Source: Galaxea fascicularis (Eukaryota > Cnidaria > Anthozoa > Scleractinia > Euphylliidae). From it: a stretch of DNA of 64,000 nt. Positions within the stretch are counted from its first letter, which is position 1. Each line of letters opens with the position of its first letter. Position numbers and translations under genes: made by a program. The DNA is taken from the NCBI GenBank assembly GCA_948470475.1, contig OX419335.1, forward strand, positions 30,468,262-30,532,261, read 5' to 3'. Under the pieces are notes generated by a model. That model was not told where the DNA came from and did not search any database. It was given only the letters and a program-made list of their open reading frames with translations. This document shows, in pieces, positions 62,001-63,030 of this stretch.

Positions 62001-63030
62001 TGACCTCTCTCTCGGTTAATAAGGAGTATGAGTTTTGTTATTGGCCCTTTGACTTCCTGAGTCGTGTAATAATGAGCCTTACTGTAGCCTCGGTAGGATG
62101 TGCAAAATTCAAACGAATATGTTTTAAAATGAGGGTAGTAAGTCTTAACATACTTACAAAAAAATATTAAATCAGTTGCCATTTATGACAGTGGTCTGTA
62201 AAAAAAAACAACAACAGTGATATGGAGAACAATAAGAAAAGCTGCTTTTTATTTGGAAGACCACTGTTATGGGTCATTTTTCTTCTTGCTCGTTCCCTGT
62301 TTGTTACGACAGAAATTCATACAACGTGTCCCCTATTGAAGTGTCTGTAATGGAGTGTGCTTTGCAGAACATTCTTCTTTATAACTATCTGAATAATCAG
62401 CGATAGTAGAGAACCCATATTGTTTCATTTGCAGGAGCCGTTAAATCCCATGACTCGTGCGCTGGTACTCGCCATTGGGGTCTGTTATCATGCCAAGCTG
62501 CAAGACAGGCGCCAGGATTACCGAAAGATTGTGGCCCAGAGCTTCAAAGCTCCATGTTTACTGCCCGGTGGAGAGAAGCAGATTTTCCGTGAAATTACAA
62601 GGTTTGGCCTTAAACTATTGCTTGTTTCGTAAGGAACCATTGTCGATGTATAAAGATGTATTATCCAGTGAGTGAGACAGGCAAACCTGGAAAAAAGAAT
62701 ACAAATTTTCCCAACAAGAGAGTTATTCGGTATATTTCAGCTGTAGTTTTCCTCGGATTGTAGCGATAACGTGTTTTGTACAAATCTTTCTTTCCCGTCT
62801 ATGTTAGCTGTCAGCGAGCTGTGCTGAACGAGTTGGAACTTGGCCCGAACATTGCGCGTAACACAGCCTTAAGCGAGAACGTCTTTATGATGGTGGTGTG
62901 CATTGAGCTCAGGATTCCACTGTTTGTGGTTGGTAAACCAGGCAGCTCCAAATCTCTGGCCAAGACTGTTGTAGCTGATAACATGCAAGGAGATGCTGCC
63001 AGATCTGAACTTTTCAAAACCTTCAAACAG
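11155..63030 (+). CDS. RNF213: RNF213-like giant AAA+ ATPase / E3 ubiquitin ligase, N-terminal half (41 exons, continues past window)
   Basis: Forty-one exons chained by GT..AG junctions with matching phases give 2816 codons without a stop, and the frame is still open at the last donor (63031). Order of parts: Ser/Thr/Pro/Glu-rich disordered region (residues 1-310), CBM20-like module (about 316-420), long alpha-helical stalk (435-1900), P-loop GGLGKT near 1975-1980, Walker A GETGCGKT at 2423-2430, Walker B FFDEANTTEA from 2492, second Walker A GKPGSSKS at 2784-2791. Their spacing closely matches human RNF213 as I recall it (Walker A lysines near 2426 and 2775). The vertebrate protein is a cytosolic, lipid-droplet- and pathogen-associated ATPase and RING/RZ-finger E3 that ubiquitylates bacterial LPS and restricts viruses and parasites; the same role here is inference. 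The RING and RZ domains lie outside the window. Exons carry none of the recognised repeats. Confidence 0.93.
11811..12720. repeat. inner inverted repeat of the MULE-like element
   Basis: actaccctaaaatggac and tacccctaaaaaatacta (11815-11852) return inverted as tagtatttttttaggggta (12285-12303) and gtccattttagggtagt (12703-12719). The right arm is split exactly at its TA by the pogo-type MITE. Confidence 0.78.
12304..12700. mobile_element. pogo/Tigger-type MITE, TA target duplication
   Basis: 397 bp; ends cagtcaaaccttgattatcc and ggataatctcggttcgactg, flanked by TA at 12302-12303 and 12701-12702. Subterminal repeats of the unit agtccggataatcga lie near both ends. The terminal pattern is that of the pogo branch of Tc1/mariner; no transposase. 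Confidence 0.88.
12833..12962 (-). repeat. 3' LTR of the Gypsy element
   Basis: 130 bp, bounded by TG..CA, 129/130 identical to the other LTR. Very short for a Gypsy LTR. Confidence 0.95.
12963..12976 (-). promoter_or_regulatory. polypurine tract
   Basis: Reads AAAGAGGGGAGAGG on the minus strand, directly abutting the 3' LTR; primes plus-strand DNA synthesis in LTR elements. Confidence 0.88.
13109..14911 (-). CDS. Gypsy RNase H and integrase, in frame after the TAG
   Basis: Same frame as gag-pol. Begins just after the stop with the first RNase H catalytic segment (VDASPVGLAAIL, 14905-14870), then TEREALAIVWACE and YTDHKPL. Counting from the GTG codon at 14863: integrase HHCC zinc finger (H217, H220, C250, C253), catalytic core D281, D335 and E371 with 35 residues between the last two (DD35E), followed by a basic tail. 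All catalytic residues are present, so only the TAG separates this element from full coding capacity. Function would be strand transfer of the cDNA. Confidence 0.92.
   Translation of the reverse strand: MSVDASPVGLAAILSQVDPKNEERHVITYASRSLTATEQRYSQTEREALAIVWACEHLYLYIYGKPVTIYTDHKPLVSIYGNPTSKPPARIERWALRLQPYQITVKYQKGEANPADYLSRHPKKHAAETSQQQKVAEEYISYVATTSTPKALKTQDIEAATQSDETLRAVAEAIEKGNWHYVAKRPCVDAAEFHLLEKVKDELTVSASGNLILRGTRIVIPKSLQDHVVNLAHEGHQGLVKTKSLLREKVWFPNIDKLVESKVKSCDACLVTTPECKREPLLMSPLPVAPWKEVSVDFAEIPNKEYLLLITDDYSRYPVVEIVKSTSAATVIPKLDKVFSEFGVPDVVKSDNGPPFNSKDFASFADDLGFKHRKVTPKWPRANGEVERFVRTVKKVIKTAKLECKNYKQELNKLLRNYRATPHSTTRVAPATALFGRPMKTKLPEVTTPCSDPEIRECDRAAKAKMKKHADNKRYIKPSTVKEGDTVLVKRDDSKKKSDTPYDPRPHTVVEKKGSMITAEDDDGVPITRNSSFFKNVPAAAKEDNTMSEKREDSADVTTPMQREDSADVAAPMQSDVAPPRRYPQRMRTRPVKFDDYICD
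14912..17200 (-). CDS. Gypsy gag-protease-reverse transcriptase, ends at an in-frame TAG
   Basis: 762 codons from ATG at 17200. Capsid-like gag (1-230), a Cys/His-rich nucleocapsid segment (CRNCGQDYPHPGGKTSC and CRCCGKLNHFEAVC, 237-273), aspartic protease active site MADSGAS (331-337), RT (about 480-680) with LDLNQGYNQLELAP and the catalytic ISDD at 618-621 (Ile where Tyr or Phe is more usual, tolerated in this lineage), and the RT/RNase H connection. It stops at TAG 14914-14912, in frame with the downstream RNase H and integrase. No frameshift in the whole gag-pol, so gag and pol appear to be one polyprotein rather than separated by a programmed shift. The TAG may be a recent mutation or a readthrough site. 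Confidence 0.93.
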   Translation of the reverse strand: MAKALPTFPEFDVSETSTQAARWKKWLSRFRNLLVAMNVTDKNRQRALLLHYAGEATYEIFDTLPNTTAAEGEDPFDKAVQALTNYFTPKQNREYEIYVFRQAKQEHNESISVFHTRLRQLAVTCEFADVDREIKTQIVQSCSSHKLRTKALENPSYTLTQLLDAGKAMELSKTQAANIEDKQSVNKLSTSRDKRNPRNRHNNANSNQDGRRPLNKESRPWKSRNIAHENRKSSSKCRNCGQDYPHPGGKTSCPAYQVTCRCCGKLNHFEAVCRSKGKGESRNTRHPTVNKVSEEESSDEGEVYTFSLSTQSLKDQPLFTIKVHDTPVTVMADSGASINILDEQEYHRLPNRPKLEPSSVKIYGYQSTVPLRILGKFSTTFESKTKKLNDRLYVVEGSGGSLLSWKTSQQLNLLQSVQQVKNVPSKPEAKAPADLVEEYDDLFHGLGKLKNYQIKLHIDENIPPVAQPHRRVPFHVRKQLEEQLRRDEELGVIERIDGPTPWVSPIVVAPKPKSPGKVRVCVDMRQANKAIKRERHVTPTVKEMIGDLNGARVFSKLDLNQGYNQLELAPESRYITTFSSHMGLMRYKRLNFGISSAAEIFQNVIRETLDGIEGAINISDDILVFGKTHEEHNQNLEAVFRRLREKGLTLNKSKCEYSKDKLEFFGYVFSKDGISPDPKKVEDVVNLQTPSTASEVRSLLGMTNYCSRFIPDYATKTEPLRRLTHKDQPWCWTAEHDNAVSQLKEALVSAPVTAYFDPEKET
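17249..17271 (-). promoter_or_regulatory. primer-binding site
   Basis: Minus strand TGGCGACGAGGATTCTCGGA starts one base after the 5' LTR. The initial TGG pairs with a tRNA CCA end; which tRNA was not determined. Confidence 0.75.
17273..17402 (-). repeat. 5' LTR of the Gypsy element
   Basis: 130 bp, TG..CA, followed on the + strand by the TTGGG target duplication. Should contain the element's promoter on the minus strand; no TATA box was assigned. Confidence 0.95.
18823..19508 (+). CDS. RNF213: RNF213-like exon 2, disordered N-terminal region
   Basis: Residues 35-263. Very rich in Ser, Thr, Pro, Glu and Gln, predicted disordered, like the vertebrate N-terminus before the CBM20. Acceptor ttttttcaatcaag|G, donor CTGAA|gtacgt, ends in phase 0. 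The acceptor could also be the cag at 18834-18836, which would break the phase with exon 1. Confidence 0.8.
19676..19886. mobile_element. imperfect fold-back MITE
   Basis: Left arm gagactcgcagccgtatttt with ggcttgg, right arm containing ccaagccg, aaaaaaaaactgctgcgag and cctcc in the complementary order; loop includes the motif cttcgatttccgtgaaacta, which recurs near 26669. Arms are diverged. Confidence 0.5.
20045..20225 (+). mobile_element. Penelope-like element, 3' tail fragment
   Basis: Shares cacttgactctgatgatga, ttgtc.aaacgtcagtcaat, acagtccttctca and cggacgatcgtactccac with the two longer copies at 40905-41940, ending gatatgactcctgagttcaa. Only the untranslated tail is present. Confidence 0.7.
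20690..21225 (+). pseudogene. internally deleted CR1/L2-like LINE fragment
   Basis: Endonuclease pieces (TNLEFFLLGDMNVD near 20740; TKKPSTLMDLIYSSFPEKLV near 21030) run within 200 bp into RT C-terminal sequence (FSYTGAVLWNSLPSDVREAT near 21140). The RT core is missing and stops are present. Confidence 0.65.
21676..21794 (+). CDS. RNF213: RNF213-like exon 3, charged linker
   Basis: Residues 264-302. Acceptor cttgacag, donor CCGGC|gtaagt, phase 0 in and 2 out. Lys/Glu/Asn-rich linker (for example KKEEKDESNSGKSS), comparable to the lysine/glutamate-rich stretch ahead of the CBM20 in vertebrate RNF213. Confidence 0.75.
22073..22250. repeat. interspersed repeat with (actt)n at its left edge
   Basis: A short (ttac)n/(actt)n run at 22074-22092 followed by non-coding sequence (ctaccggagcatagggccta ... 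ggtccctaggcgctccgac). Resembles the 3' end of a LINE/SINE on the minus strand; family not recognised. Confidence 0.4.
23352..23525 (+). CDS. RNF213: RNF213-like exon 4, start of CBM20-like module
   Basis: Residues 303-360. Proline-rich lead-in, then EAGVTVVFHVLLATNF and ESLFIRAYGEDLGNF: the first beta strands of a CBM20-type carbohydrate-binding fold in the same place as in vertebrate RNF213. Acceptor tcttttttccag, donor GTTGG|gtaagt. Confidence 0.9.
23664..23884 (+). CDS. RNF213: RNF213-like exon 5, CBM20-like module continued
   Basis: Residues 361-434. HDKSKDKDKDKLPLFRG, then FTINLDRARKGTFYKYVVVK and a downstream VNRGLKI, matching the later strands of the CBM20-like module (the YKYV and NRxL features recur in the human protein). 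Acceptor ctgctttag, donor CTGGTG|gtaagt, phase 1 out. Confidence 0.9.
24349..24707 (+). CDS. RNF213: RNF213-like exon 6
   Basis: Residues 435-554, start of the region after the CBM20. The acceptor is the second AG (taccctag); using the first (ctttag at 24332) runs into a TAA. Donor AAAGAG|gtaatc, phase 0 out. Contains RYRELYNNKCDVLLFSS. Confidence 0.88.
24963..25222 (+). CDS. RNF213: RNF213-like exon 7
   Basis: Residues 555-640, helical. Acceptor ccggcatttag, donor AGACA|gtgagt, phase 2 out. Begins VLFDHLGPKMVANVNLL. Confidence 0.88.
25590..25805 (+). CDS. RNF213: RNF213-like exon 8
   Basis: Residues 641-712. Includes PEWLLAIPLLHFLRG and KPFEEPELGEWPQNMAWWG; the short 'xPxLHFLR...PF' pattern resembles the human stalk (LPVLHCCME...). 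Acceptor tttacttag, donor AAACA|gtaaga. Confidence 0.88.
26174..26360 (+). CDS. RNF213: RNF213-like exon 9
   Basis: Residues 713-775, amphipathic helices, HDFSEVLPRLASAFEVD to the end. Acceptor tttttctcgcag, donor GAAAAG|gtgaga, phase 0 out. Confidence 0.87.
26361..27316 (+). other. intron 9 of the RNF213-like gene
   Basis: 956 bp, AT-rich, no gene. A motif of about 20 bp (cttcgatttccttgagacta) near 26669 matches the loop of the MITE in intron 2. A short atgtaaatgta duplication lies near 27077. Confidence 0.5.
27317..27384 (+). CDS. RNF213: RNF213-like exon 10 (68 nt)
   Basis: Residues 776-797, too short to stand out as an ORF. LKSVELCMQAMVRSLEPEK. Acceptor ttacgtcttag, donor CGCAG|gtgcct; phases 0 in and 2 out fit both neighbours. 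Confidence 0.8.
27721..28018 (+). CDS. RNF213: RNF213-like exon 11
   Basis: Residues 798-897, helical, with a Lys/Glu/Arg-rich middle (EKRNAEERKSVKGG). Acceptor cttttttccaacag, donor CTGCAG|gtactc, phase 0 out. Confidence 0.88.
28239..28334 (+). CDS. RNF213: RNF213-like exon 12 (96 nt)
   Basis: Residues 898-929. VWSTLLRVADEFQEVEEYRR, resembling the human 'VWRRLVEI...' helix. Acceptor ttaattag, donor GCTCAG|gtaatg. Confidence 0.83.
28487..28535 (+). CDS. RNF213: RNF213-like exon 13, 49-nt micro-exon
   Basis: Residues 930-945, RGLPFDPMFNGTVKRS. Acceptor caatcatcttccag, donor AGTT|gtaatt (weak). Without it the next exon is out of phase or begins with an in-frame TGA; with it the frame runs through. 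Found by phase logic only. Confidence 0.6.
28657..28805 (+). CDS. RNF213: RNF213-like exon 14
   Basis: Residues 946-995, VDNVTYYPYKMRETYLLEVF to AVEKIIN. Acceptor attgttgacag, donor ATAAAC|gtgagt. The phase requires the 49-nt exon upstream. Confidence 0.82.
29111..29678. mobile_element. MITE with perfect 23-bp terminal inverted repeats
   Basis: taatatcatgggtgac (from 29111) and its exact complement (to 29678) form 23-bp perfect TIRs of a 568-bp element with no ORF. Target duplication not resolved; the ends begin TAAT/ATTA. Confidence 0.75.
30018..31298. mobile_element. pogo-like (Tc1/mariner) non-autonomous element, TA duplication
   Basis: Ends caatcgaacctcc and ggaggttggactg, flanked by TA at 30016-30017 and 31299-31300. 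Internal 'gtaagcgaccacct' repeats at both ends. 1281 bp including a nested MITE; no transposase. Confidence 0.75.
30594..30972. mobile_element. MITE with aagcaacgac termini
   Basis: Left end gggagcttaagcaacgac with ggtaacgagaacg; right end cgttctcgttgccgtcgtc with an expanded (gtc)n run and gttgttgcttaaggtccct. Nested in the pogo-like element. Confidence 0.68.
31976..32186 (+). CDS. RNF213: RNF213-like exon 15
   Basis: Residues 996-1065. LLSMLLTKSWPKACE recalls the human 'VLSAVITKSWPR', and FLLSWNSMFGYFKFFG follows. Acceptor gtctcgacag, donor TTTTTG|gtaagt, phase 1 out. Follows a 3.2-kb intron full of MITEs. Confidence 0.88.
32330..32600. repeat. cryptic simple repeat built from tgctgt / tactatgc / cagtgc words
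   Basis: About 270 bp in intron 15 in which words such as tgctgtg, tactat, acagtact and cagtgc recur without exact periodicity, giving spurious ORFs on both strands. Confidence 0.8.
32638..32940 (+). CDS. RNF213: RNF213-like exon 16
   Basis: Residues 1066-1166. GDESGRGNILTAEGQATLSM aligns with the human segment 'DEKILANVTEDAKRLI'. Later VEILKLLMKYRKPYLVLL and FINMCDLIKPG. Acceptor cttaaaacag, donor CCAG|gtgaga. Confidence 0.88.
33213..33814 (+). CDS. RNF213: RNF213-like exon 17 (602 nt)
   Basis: Residues 1167-1367. Starts VSVTRIKAKVHEDVSL; contains VWKPAYEAWSEVV, GSLTLGEVDKLFGSYKD and MGFSGDFKVVEDLRNQ, each with a clear human counterpart (for example LGLNGDFSVL). Acceptor gtttctcaacag, donor AACCAG|gtaagg. 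Confidence 0.92.
34124..34283 (+). CDS. RNF213: RNF213-like exon 18
   Basis: Residues 1368-1420. Helical, ending FKAFVDSRRLVEWLRTTIT, like the human 'LSLRKEFICWVREAL' that precedes the ELKVFVDLASISAGE motif. Acceptor aatgtttacag, donor TACAT|gtaagc, phase 1 out. Confidence 0.88.
34284..36750 (+). other. intron 18 of the RNF213-like gene
   Basis: 2467 bp with no gene. Only small features: a (tgcg)n run at 35421-35437 and a GC-rich patch at 36310-36360 (gcgagcggcgaagccgcgag). Confidence 0.6.
36751..36980 (+). CDS. RNF213: RNF213-like exon 19
   Basis: Residues 1421-1497. ELKVLVDLTLISAGESDMET is nearly the human motif; also CLGFAPLIFDLKE and KAVEADKTLPKQL. Acceptor ttttttttcacag, donor CAATTG|gtgaga. 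One of the best family diagnostics in the window. Confidence 0.95.
37030..37215. mobile_element. short MITE (copy 1), gtcacggcggccat termini
   Basis: tatagagcgtttttcacatg, acgtcacggcggccatgttg at the left and the complementary caatatggccac, cacgtgagtgaaaacg at the right. The core gggaattgaactctattttt is shared with a second copy at 56510-56650. Confidence 0.7.
37646..37972 (+). CDS. RNF213: RNF213-like exon 20
   Basis: Residues 1498-1606. RDTNRHLEWLKTVTESHGS matches human 'DSARNLEWLKTVNESHGS' almost exactly; then INSSGVYVVGHL and YSLDELKDLQSKLMLIAG. Acceptor tttgtgttag, donor GTGAAG|gttggt (weaker than the others). Confidence 0.94.
38125..38647 (+). CDS. RNF213: RNF213-like exon 21 (523 nt)
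   Basis: Residues 1607-1780. Long helical segment; NFFTTQQLILLRKEIA corresponds to human 'NFYTAEQLVYLSTELR'. Ends LTLTQLGCILRELAIKG. Acceptor atttccttgcag, donor AAAGG|gtaagc, phase 1 out. Confidence 0.92.
38740..38814 (+). CDS. RNF213: RNF213-like exon 22 (75 nt)
   Basis: Residues 1781-1805. GTKPRIFPVFLKGGRPNLML matches the human 'RCLPRGLQVGQPNLVV' segment. Acceptor tttaattttag, donor CGAAAG|gtatgg. Confidence 0.87.
38885..39430. mobile_element. fold-back element with an inner perfect hairpin
   Basis: Outer arms: tcataaaaattacaatttcc (38918-38937) and ggaaattgtaatttttatga (39246-39265). An inner hairpin at 39294-39391 pairs gcaattcggtctgtaatcat with atgattacagaccgaattg. The loop of the hairpin is CpG-rich (cacgctgcgcggtcg). 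Fills most of intron 22. Confidence 0.65.
39669..39775 (+). CDS. RNF213: RNF213-like exon 23
   Basis: Residues 1806-1841. DVLATVLALYMHDKQQPLPT then EEVLICTPETTAEE, the conserved LPxxDEVLLCTxxTTxEE signature of RNF213. Acceptor atatctctag, donor GAGGAG|gtatgg. Confidence 0.95.
40205..40420. repeat. interspersed repeat fragment, possibly an RTE-type LINE tail
   Basis: tcgacctggtcggtatgggt, gacccaaccaggagtataag, ctccagccgacatagc: a non-coding 3'-end-like sequence in intron 23. Family assignment is a guess. Confidence 0.35.
40452..40602 (+). CDS. RNF213: RNF213-like exon 24
   Basis: Residues 1842-1891. IELLWRRATGDLAGRFYCLV and NADQLDFTVSKQAVDML, equivalent to human 'VALLLRRCLT...LFADQLSYEVARQAEEL'. 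Acceptor ttgtttgcag, donor GAGAGC|gtgagt. Confidence 0.94.
40905..41343 (-). mobile_element. Penelope-like element 3' part with GIY-YIG endonuclease
   Basis: Minus-strand ORF containing AEYHLQTNHRIDWDSSECVT, YYQRIALESWF and LNRC, the C-terminal half of the GIY-YIG endonuclease typical of Penelope-like elements, then the 3' tail (cttgactctgatgatgactt ... cggacgatcgtactccactt). 5'-truncated at the junction with the inverted copy. Confidence 0.8.
41343..41940 (+). mobile_element. second Penelope-like 3' copy, head-to-head with the first
   Basis: Starts with the same segment in opposite orientation (catttacagacaaaccacag) and runs to the same tail (cttgactctgatgatgcctt ... cgtactccactt). Between about 41480 and 41740 it has extra tandem sequence absent from the first copy, including two copies of acgtacatacattagact (41547, 41644). 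Confidence 0.78.
42453..42669 (+). CDS. RNF213: RNF213-like exon 25
   Basis: Residues 1892-1963. YGIVVICSSENEDRANIVAA, YRVAAPPCPSPDDLQNYL and QFRIPPQQ match the segment before the AAA2 P-loop. Acceptor ttttgccttgcag, donor GAGGA|gtaggt. Confidence 0.93.
42766..43024 (+). CDS. RNF213: RNF213-like exon 26, AAA2-type P-loop
   Basis: Residues 1964-2050. CVRVVSSSRGGLGKTLFVRR is a P-loop (GxxGKT, K1979) in the place of human ERAGVGKSLYVKRL. Ends HLDVSPS at the donor TTCG|gtaaga. Acceptor acttctttcag. In the published structure this unit binds ATP but is not thought to hydrolyse it. Confidence 0.94.
43477..43647 (+). CDS. RNF213: RNF213-like exon 27
   Basis: Residues 2051-2107. VRRGLDTLLFNLLVLGSLCD and WRRRSTDLYVIEIT match human 'VQTGIWVFLFKLLIL...LYIVEIL'. 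Acceptor aattggacag, donor CAAGAG|gttagt. Confidence 0.93.
43781..43889 (+). CDS. RNF213: RNF213-like exon 28
   Basis: Residues 2108-2143. PFYDVLPSVTCDTPETVSRR, counterpart of human 'LDIFPKVTCRPPKEV'. Acceptor cttttcttcag, donor AACCAG|gtagtt. Confidence 0.9.
43968..44139 (+). CDS. RNF213: RNF213-like exon 29
   Basis: Residues 2144-2200. FRSERFQRVYQYLKLSKEGA and MDNFTF follow the family pattern (SExFQRPYQYLxxF...LDxF). Acceptor tggtccacag, donor CTCAG|gtttgt. Confidence 0.93.
44830..45025 (+). CDS. RNF213: RNF213-like exon 30
   Basis: Residues 2201-2266. CGVRDPSWSEIRHFVSFLNS, QLRDCENSSFCN and FRSFVVRFMILMSR match human almost position by position. Acceptor tattttttcacag, donor TCAAGG|gtaagt. 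The next exon is 7.5 kb away. Confidence 0.95.
45203..45791. mobile_element. long fold-back element
   Basis: Arms 45203-45436 and 45567-45791 are near-perfect inverted copies (gaatcgcatagctaaaggta at the left end, its complement at the right). Loop about 130 bp, A-rich. Spurious ORFs on both strands arise from the symmetry. Confidence 0.9.
45791..45945. repeat. near-perfect 155-bp hairpin abutting the long fold-back
   Basis: ctatagaaaaattcactgcc, tgacgggtgaattccacgtt at the left and exact complements at the right, with the inner stem accgata/tatcggt and a short loop (gcactcatcgcttcg). Confidence 0.9.
47284..47613. mobile_element. MITE with long TIRs, gaccaagtttgattctt termini
   Basis: Left gaccaagtttgattctttta, catacaaatgtctctaaatt, gcgtcccccaaaaccatat; right gattttgggggacgc, gagacgtttgtatggat, aagaatcacacttggtc, complementary and in reverse order. 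About 330 bp. Confidence 0.75.
47636..48190 (-). mobile_element. LINE family B, 3' fragment, antisense
   Basis: 3'UTR (aacaactttatttgtcttta ... agtttgccccgcaaattgct) and the C-terminal RT codons on the minus strand (NTRSSTSEKFVVKSSRLEIQ, then VKLWNKIPRYI), related to 52985-54220. Contains an (aaat)n microsatellite at 47826-47855. Confidence 0.72.
48636..49003 (+). mobile_element. tRNA-derived SINE (family A, copy 2)
   Basis: tRNA-like head at 48771-48845 (gacctcgtagcttagtcggc ... gtgggttcgattcccaccga), same body as copy 1. A direct repeat of about 40 bp (gttccaccacttgta, gtgtttatagtgctacgcgg) occurs at both ends, at 48659-48702 and 48962-49003. TSD not seen. Confidence 0.82.
49031..49402 (+). 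pseudogene. Gypsy RNase H fragment
   Basis: 123 codons: GIGFVLMQNGQPVSYASRAL, YSQIEKELLAQVFGVE, LWSDHKQLETI and a KPGPEMYLVDTLSR end, the standard Gypsy RNase H layout. Downstream the frame shifts near 49400. Confidence 0.85.
49573..49875 (+). pseudogene. Gypsy integrase zinc finger fragment, frameshifted
   Basis: LRPTIRERLHGAHTGIESCL and REAVYWPGM belong to the HHCC zinc-binding region; the Cys pair (KCAVCAAYQ) follows in another frame near 49767. A TAA at 49876 precedes the catalytic core. Confidence 0.75.
49876..50738 (+). pseudogene. Gypsy integrase catalytic core and C-terminal domain
   Basis: Open from just after a TAA at 49876: VDYYSSYFDID (first Asp), LVGDNGSPYNSFEFQQF (second Asp) and RSNGKVENTIKTAK (Glu), a DDE core; then LEWRNTPSQGLESSPAQRMF and a GDIVRLKP...GQWYEARV C-terminal beta domain. 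Catalytic residues are intact but the fragment lacks its upstream part. Confidence 0.85.
51150..51800 (+). pseudogene. LINE C-terminal fragment
   Basis: LKTARSNMKKKLRNEYMQQW near 51270 and CKRNATEDEQHFLMYCQGYL near 51560 (a C..C...H..C-like terminal motif of some LINE ORF2 proteins). May belong to the same original LINE as 46050-48600. Two stops within. Confidence 0.6.
51950..52005. repeat. microsatellites (ttcc)n and (tgac)n
   Basis: (ttcc)4 at about 51951-51967 and (ctga)5 at about 51981-52002, 14 bp apart. Confidence 0.9.
52496..52605 (+). CDS. RNF213: RNF213-like exon 31
   Basis: Residues 2267-2302. Opens DFATPAL directly after ..FMILMSR, as in the human MARDFATPSL, so exons 30 and 31 are adjacent despite the repeat-filled intron. 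Ends FELRRSWESR. Acceptor attctcttacag, donor AAGTAG|gtgaga. Confidence 0.95.
52985..54220 (-). mobile_element. LINE family B (CR1/Jockey-type), 5'-truncated, antisense
   Basis: RT on the minus strand: FIDLKKAFDTVDRNIL and CGVPQGSVL; the YADD region is degraded after VLFF. C-terminal part (53225-53650): IHSYNARSSTSGNFHVKSSK, FGVKLWNKI. A 3'UTR follows to about 52985. Truncated near 54220. Confidence 0.82.
54583..54760. mobile_element. fold-back MITE
   Basis: 178 bp; aataggccatttccgagttc at the left and its complement at the right, arms of about 70 bp (with tctgcctcctctt and actcgc), loop about 30 bp. Nearly a perfect palindrome. Confidence 0.88.
54918..55790 (-). pseudogene. L1-like LINE ORF2 C-terminal fragment
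   Basis: Minus strand: LNQIIWNNKFIKINKVSVFF, WHLAGIQHLSSLLDESENNF, NFLQYYGLLSAIPCQW, then RIIYSLPFRATKEIKLAIFQ and the terminal SCPQAQAFWSEF. Frameshift near 55260 and stops. Same type as the LINE at 1740-7005. Confidence 0.78.
55796..56098 (+). mobile_element. tRNA-derived SINE (family B) with (att)n tail
   Basis: Head gttggcgcagtggtgagagc (A box) and cccgggttcgattccgattc (B box), body with tttctctgggtactccagtt, AT-rich 3' part and an (att)9 run at 56069-56096. Confidence 0.88.
56510..56650. mobile_element. short MITE (copy 2), diverged
   Basis: Shares gggaattgaactctatttct, cacggtcgctatgttg and a ggtcatg end with the copy at 37030-37215, but has mutated arms. Confidence 0.55.
56699..56893 (+). 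CDS. RNF213: RNF213-like exon 32
   Basis: Residues 2303-2367. PHPYLFFNQDHATMTFLGFY is close to identical with human PHPYVFFNDDHTTMTFIGFH. Acceptor tgtgtctttcag, donor AAGAA|gtatgt. Confidence 0.96.
57076..57213 (+). CDS. RNF213: RNF213-like exon 33
   Basis: Residues 2368-2413. DRAYELTTDNVKKIMAIHMR equals human KTYELTTDNMLKILAIEMR in all key positions. Acceptor attcctctctag, donor TTCAG|gtatgt. Confidence 0.96.
57390..57522 (+). CDS. RNF213: RNF213-like exon 34, Walker A of AAA3
   Basis: Residues 2414-2458. CNIPVIVMGETGCGKTQLIR: complete Walker A with K2429, the equivalent of human K2426 (called AAA1 in older papers, AAA3 in the structure). Acceptor tgatcaacag, donor GTTAAG|gtacgt. Confidence 0.97.
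57671..57906 (+). CDS. RNF213: RNF213-like exon 35, Walker B of AAA3
   Basis: Residues 2459-2536. VHGGTTYEDIELKV, then TVLFFDEANTTEA: Walker B with D2494-E2495, the equivalent of human E2488, so hydrolysis is expected. Ends FIAACNPYKR (sensor-1 Asn). Acceptor tttgcttgcaag, donor AAAAG|gtaata. Confidence 0.97.
58175..58270 (+). repeat. LINE 3' tail with (att)n
   Basis: atgcgcaatataaatgatga followed by taattattattattat, similar to the 3' end of the L2-like LINE at 9400-9444. Only the tail is recognisable, in intron 35. Confidence 0.45.
58399..58481 (+). CDS. RNF213: RNF213-like exon 36 (83 nt)
   Basis: Residues 2537-2564. HTDDMIHKLESAGLGYHVKT, the family's ESAGLGY signature. Acceptor gtgtttatag, donor GTCTTG|gtatgg. 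Confidence 0.95.
59415..59548 (+). CDS. RNF213: RNF213-like exon 37
   Basis: Residues 2565-2609. IPLRHLVYRVHALPGSMRPL and IWDFGQL match human IPLRQLVYRVHALPPSL..VWDFGQL. Acceptor ctcttccacag, donor CGCTTT|gtgagt. Confidence 0.96.
59994..60071 (+). CDS. RNF213: RNF213-like exon 38 (78 nt)
   Basis: Residues 2610-2635. VAAVLAASQKYMRDQS corresponds to human TEVLCASQGFMRKTE. Acceptor actcgaacggcag, donor CAGTCG|gtgagt. Confidence 0.92.
60524..60676 (+). CDS. RNF213: RNF213-like exon 39
   Basis: Residues 2636-2686. DECSFVSLRDVERAMQVMIW is the conserved ECSFVSLRDVER motif. The exon ends in an acidic run (EEGDEDDDDQ) where the human protein has a Ser/Lys-rich loop. Acceptor tttgttaaag, donor GATCAA|gtaatt. 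Confidence 0.96.
60677..62434 (+). other. intron 39 of the RNF213-like gene
   Basis: 1758 bp, AT-rich, no gene or clear repeat; ORFs on either strand are short and unsupported. Confidence 0.55.
62435..62601 (+). CDS. RNF213: RNF213-like exon 40
   Basis: Residues 2687-2741. RALVLAIGVCYHAKLQDRRQ, DYRKIVA and FREITR correspond to human LMLAIGVCYHASLEKKDSYRKAIA. Acceptor tttcatttgcag, donor ACAAG|gtttgg. Confidence 0.96.
62808..63030 (+). CDS. RNF213: RNF213-like exon 41, Walker A of AAA4; last exon in window
   Basis: Residues 2742-2816. ALSENVFMMVVCIELRIPLF then VGKPGSSKSLAKTVVADNMQ: Walker A with K2790, equivalent of human K2775. Ends FKTFKQ at donor AAACAG|gtggga, phase 0. The matching Walker B and the rest of the protein are beyond the window. 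Confidence 0.97.
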
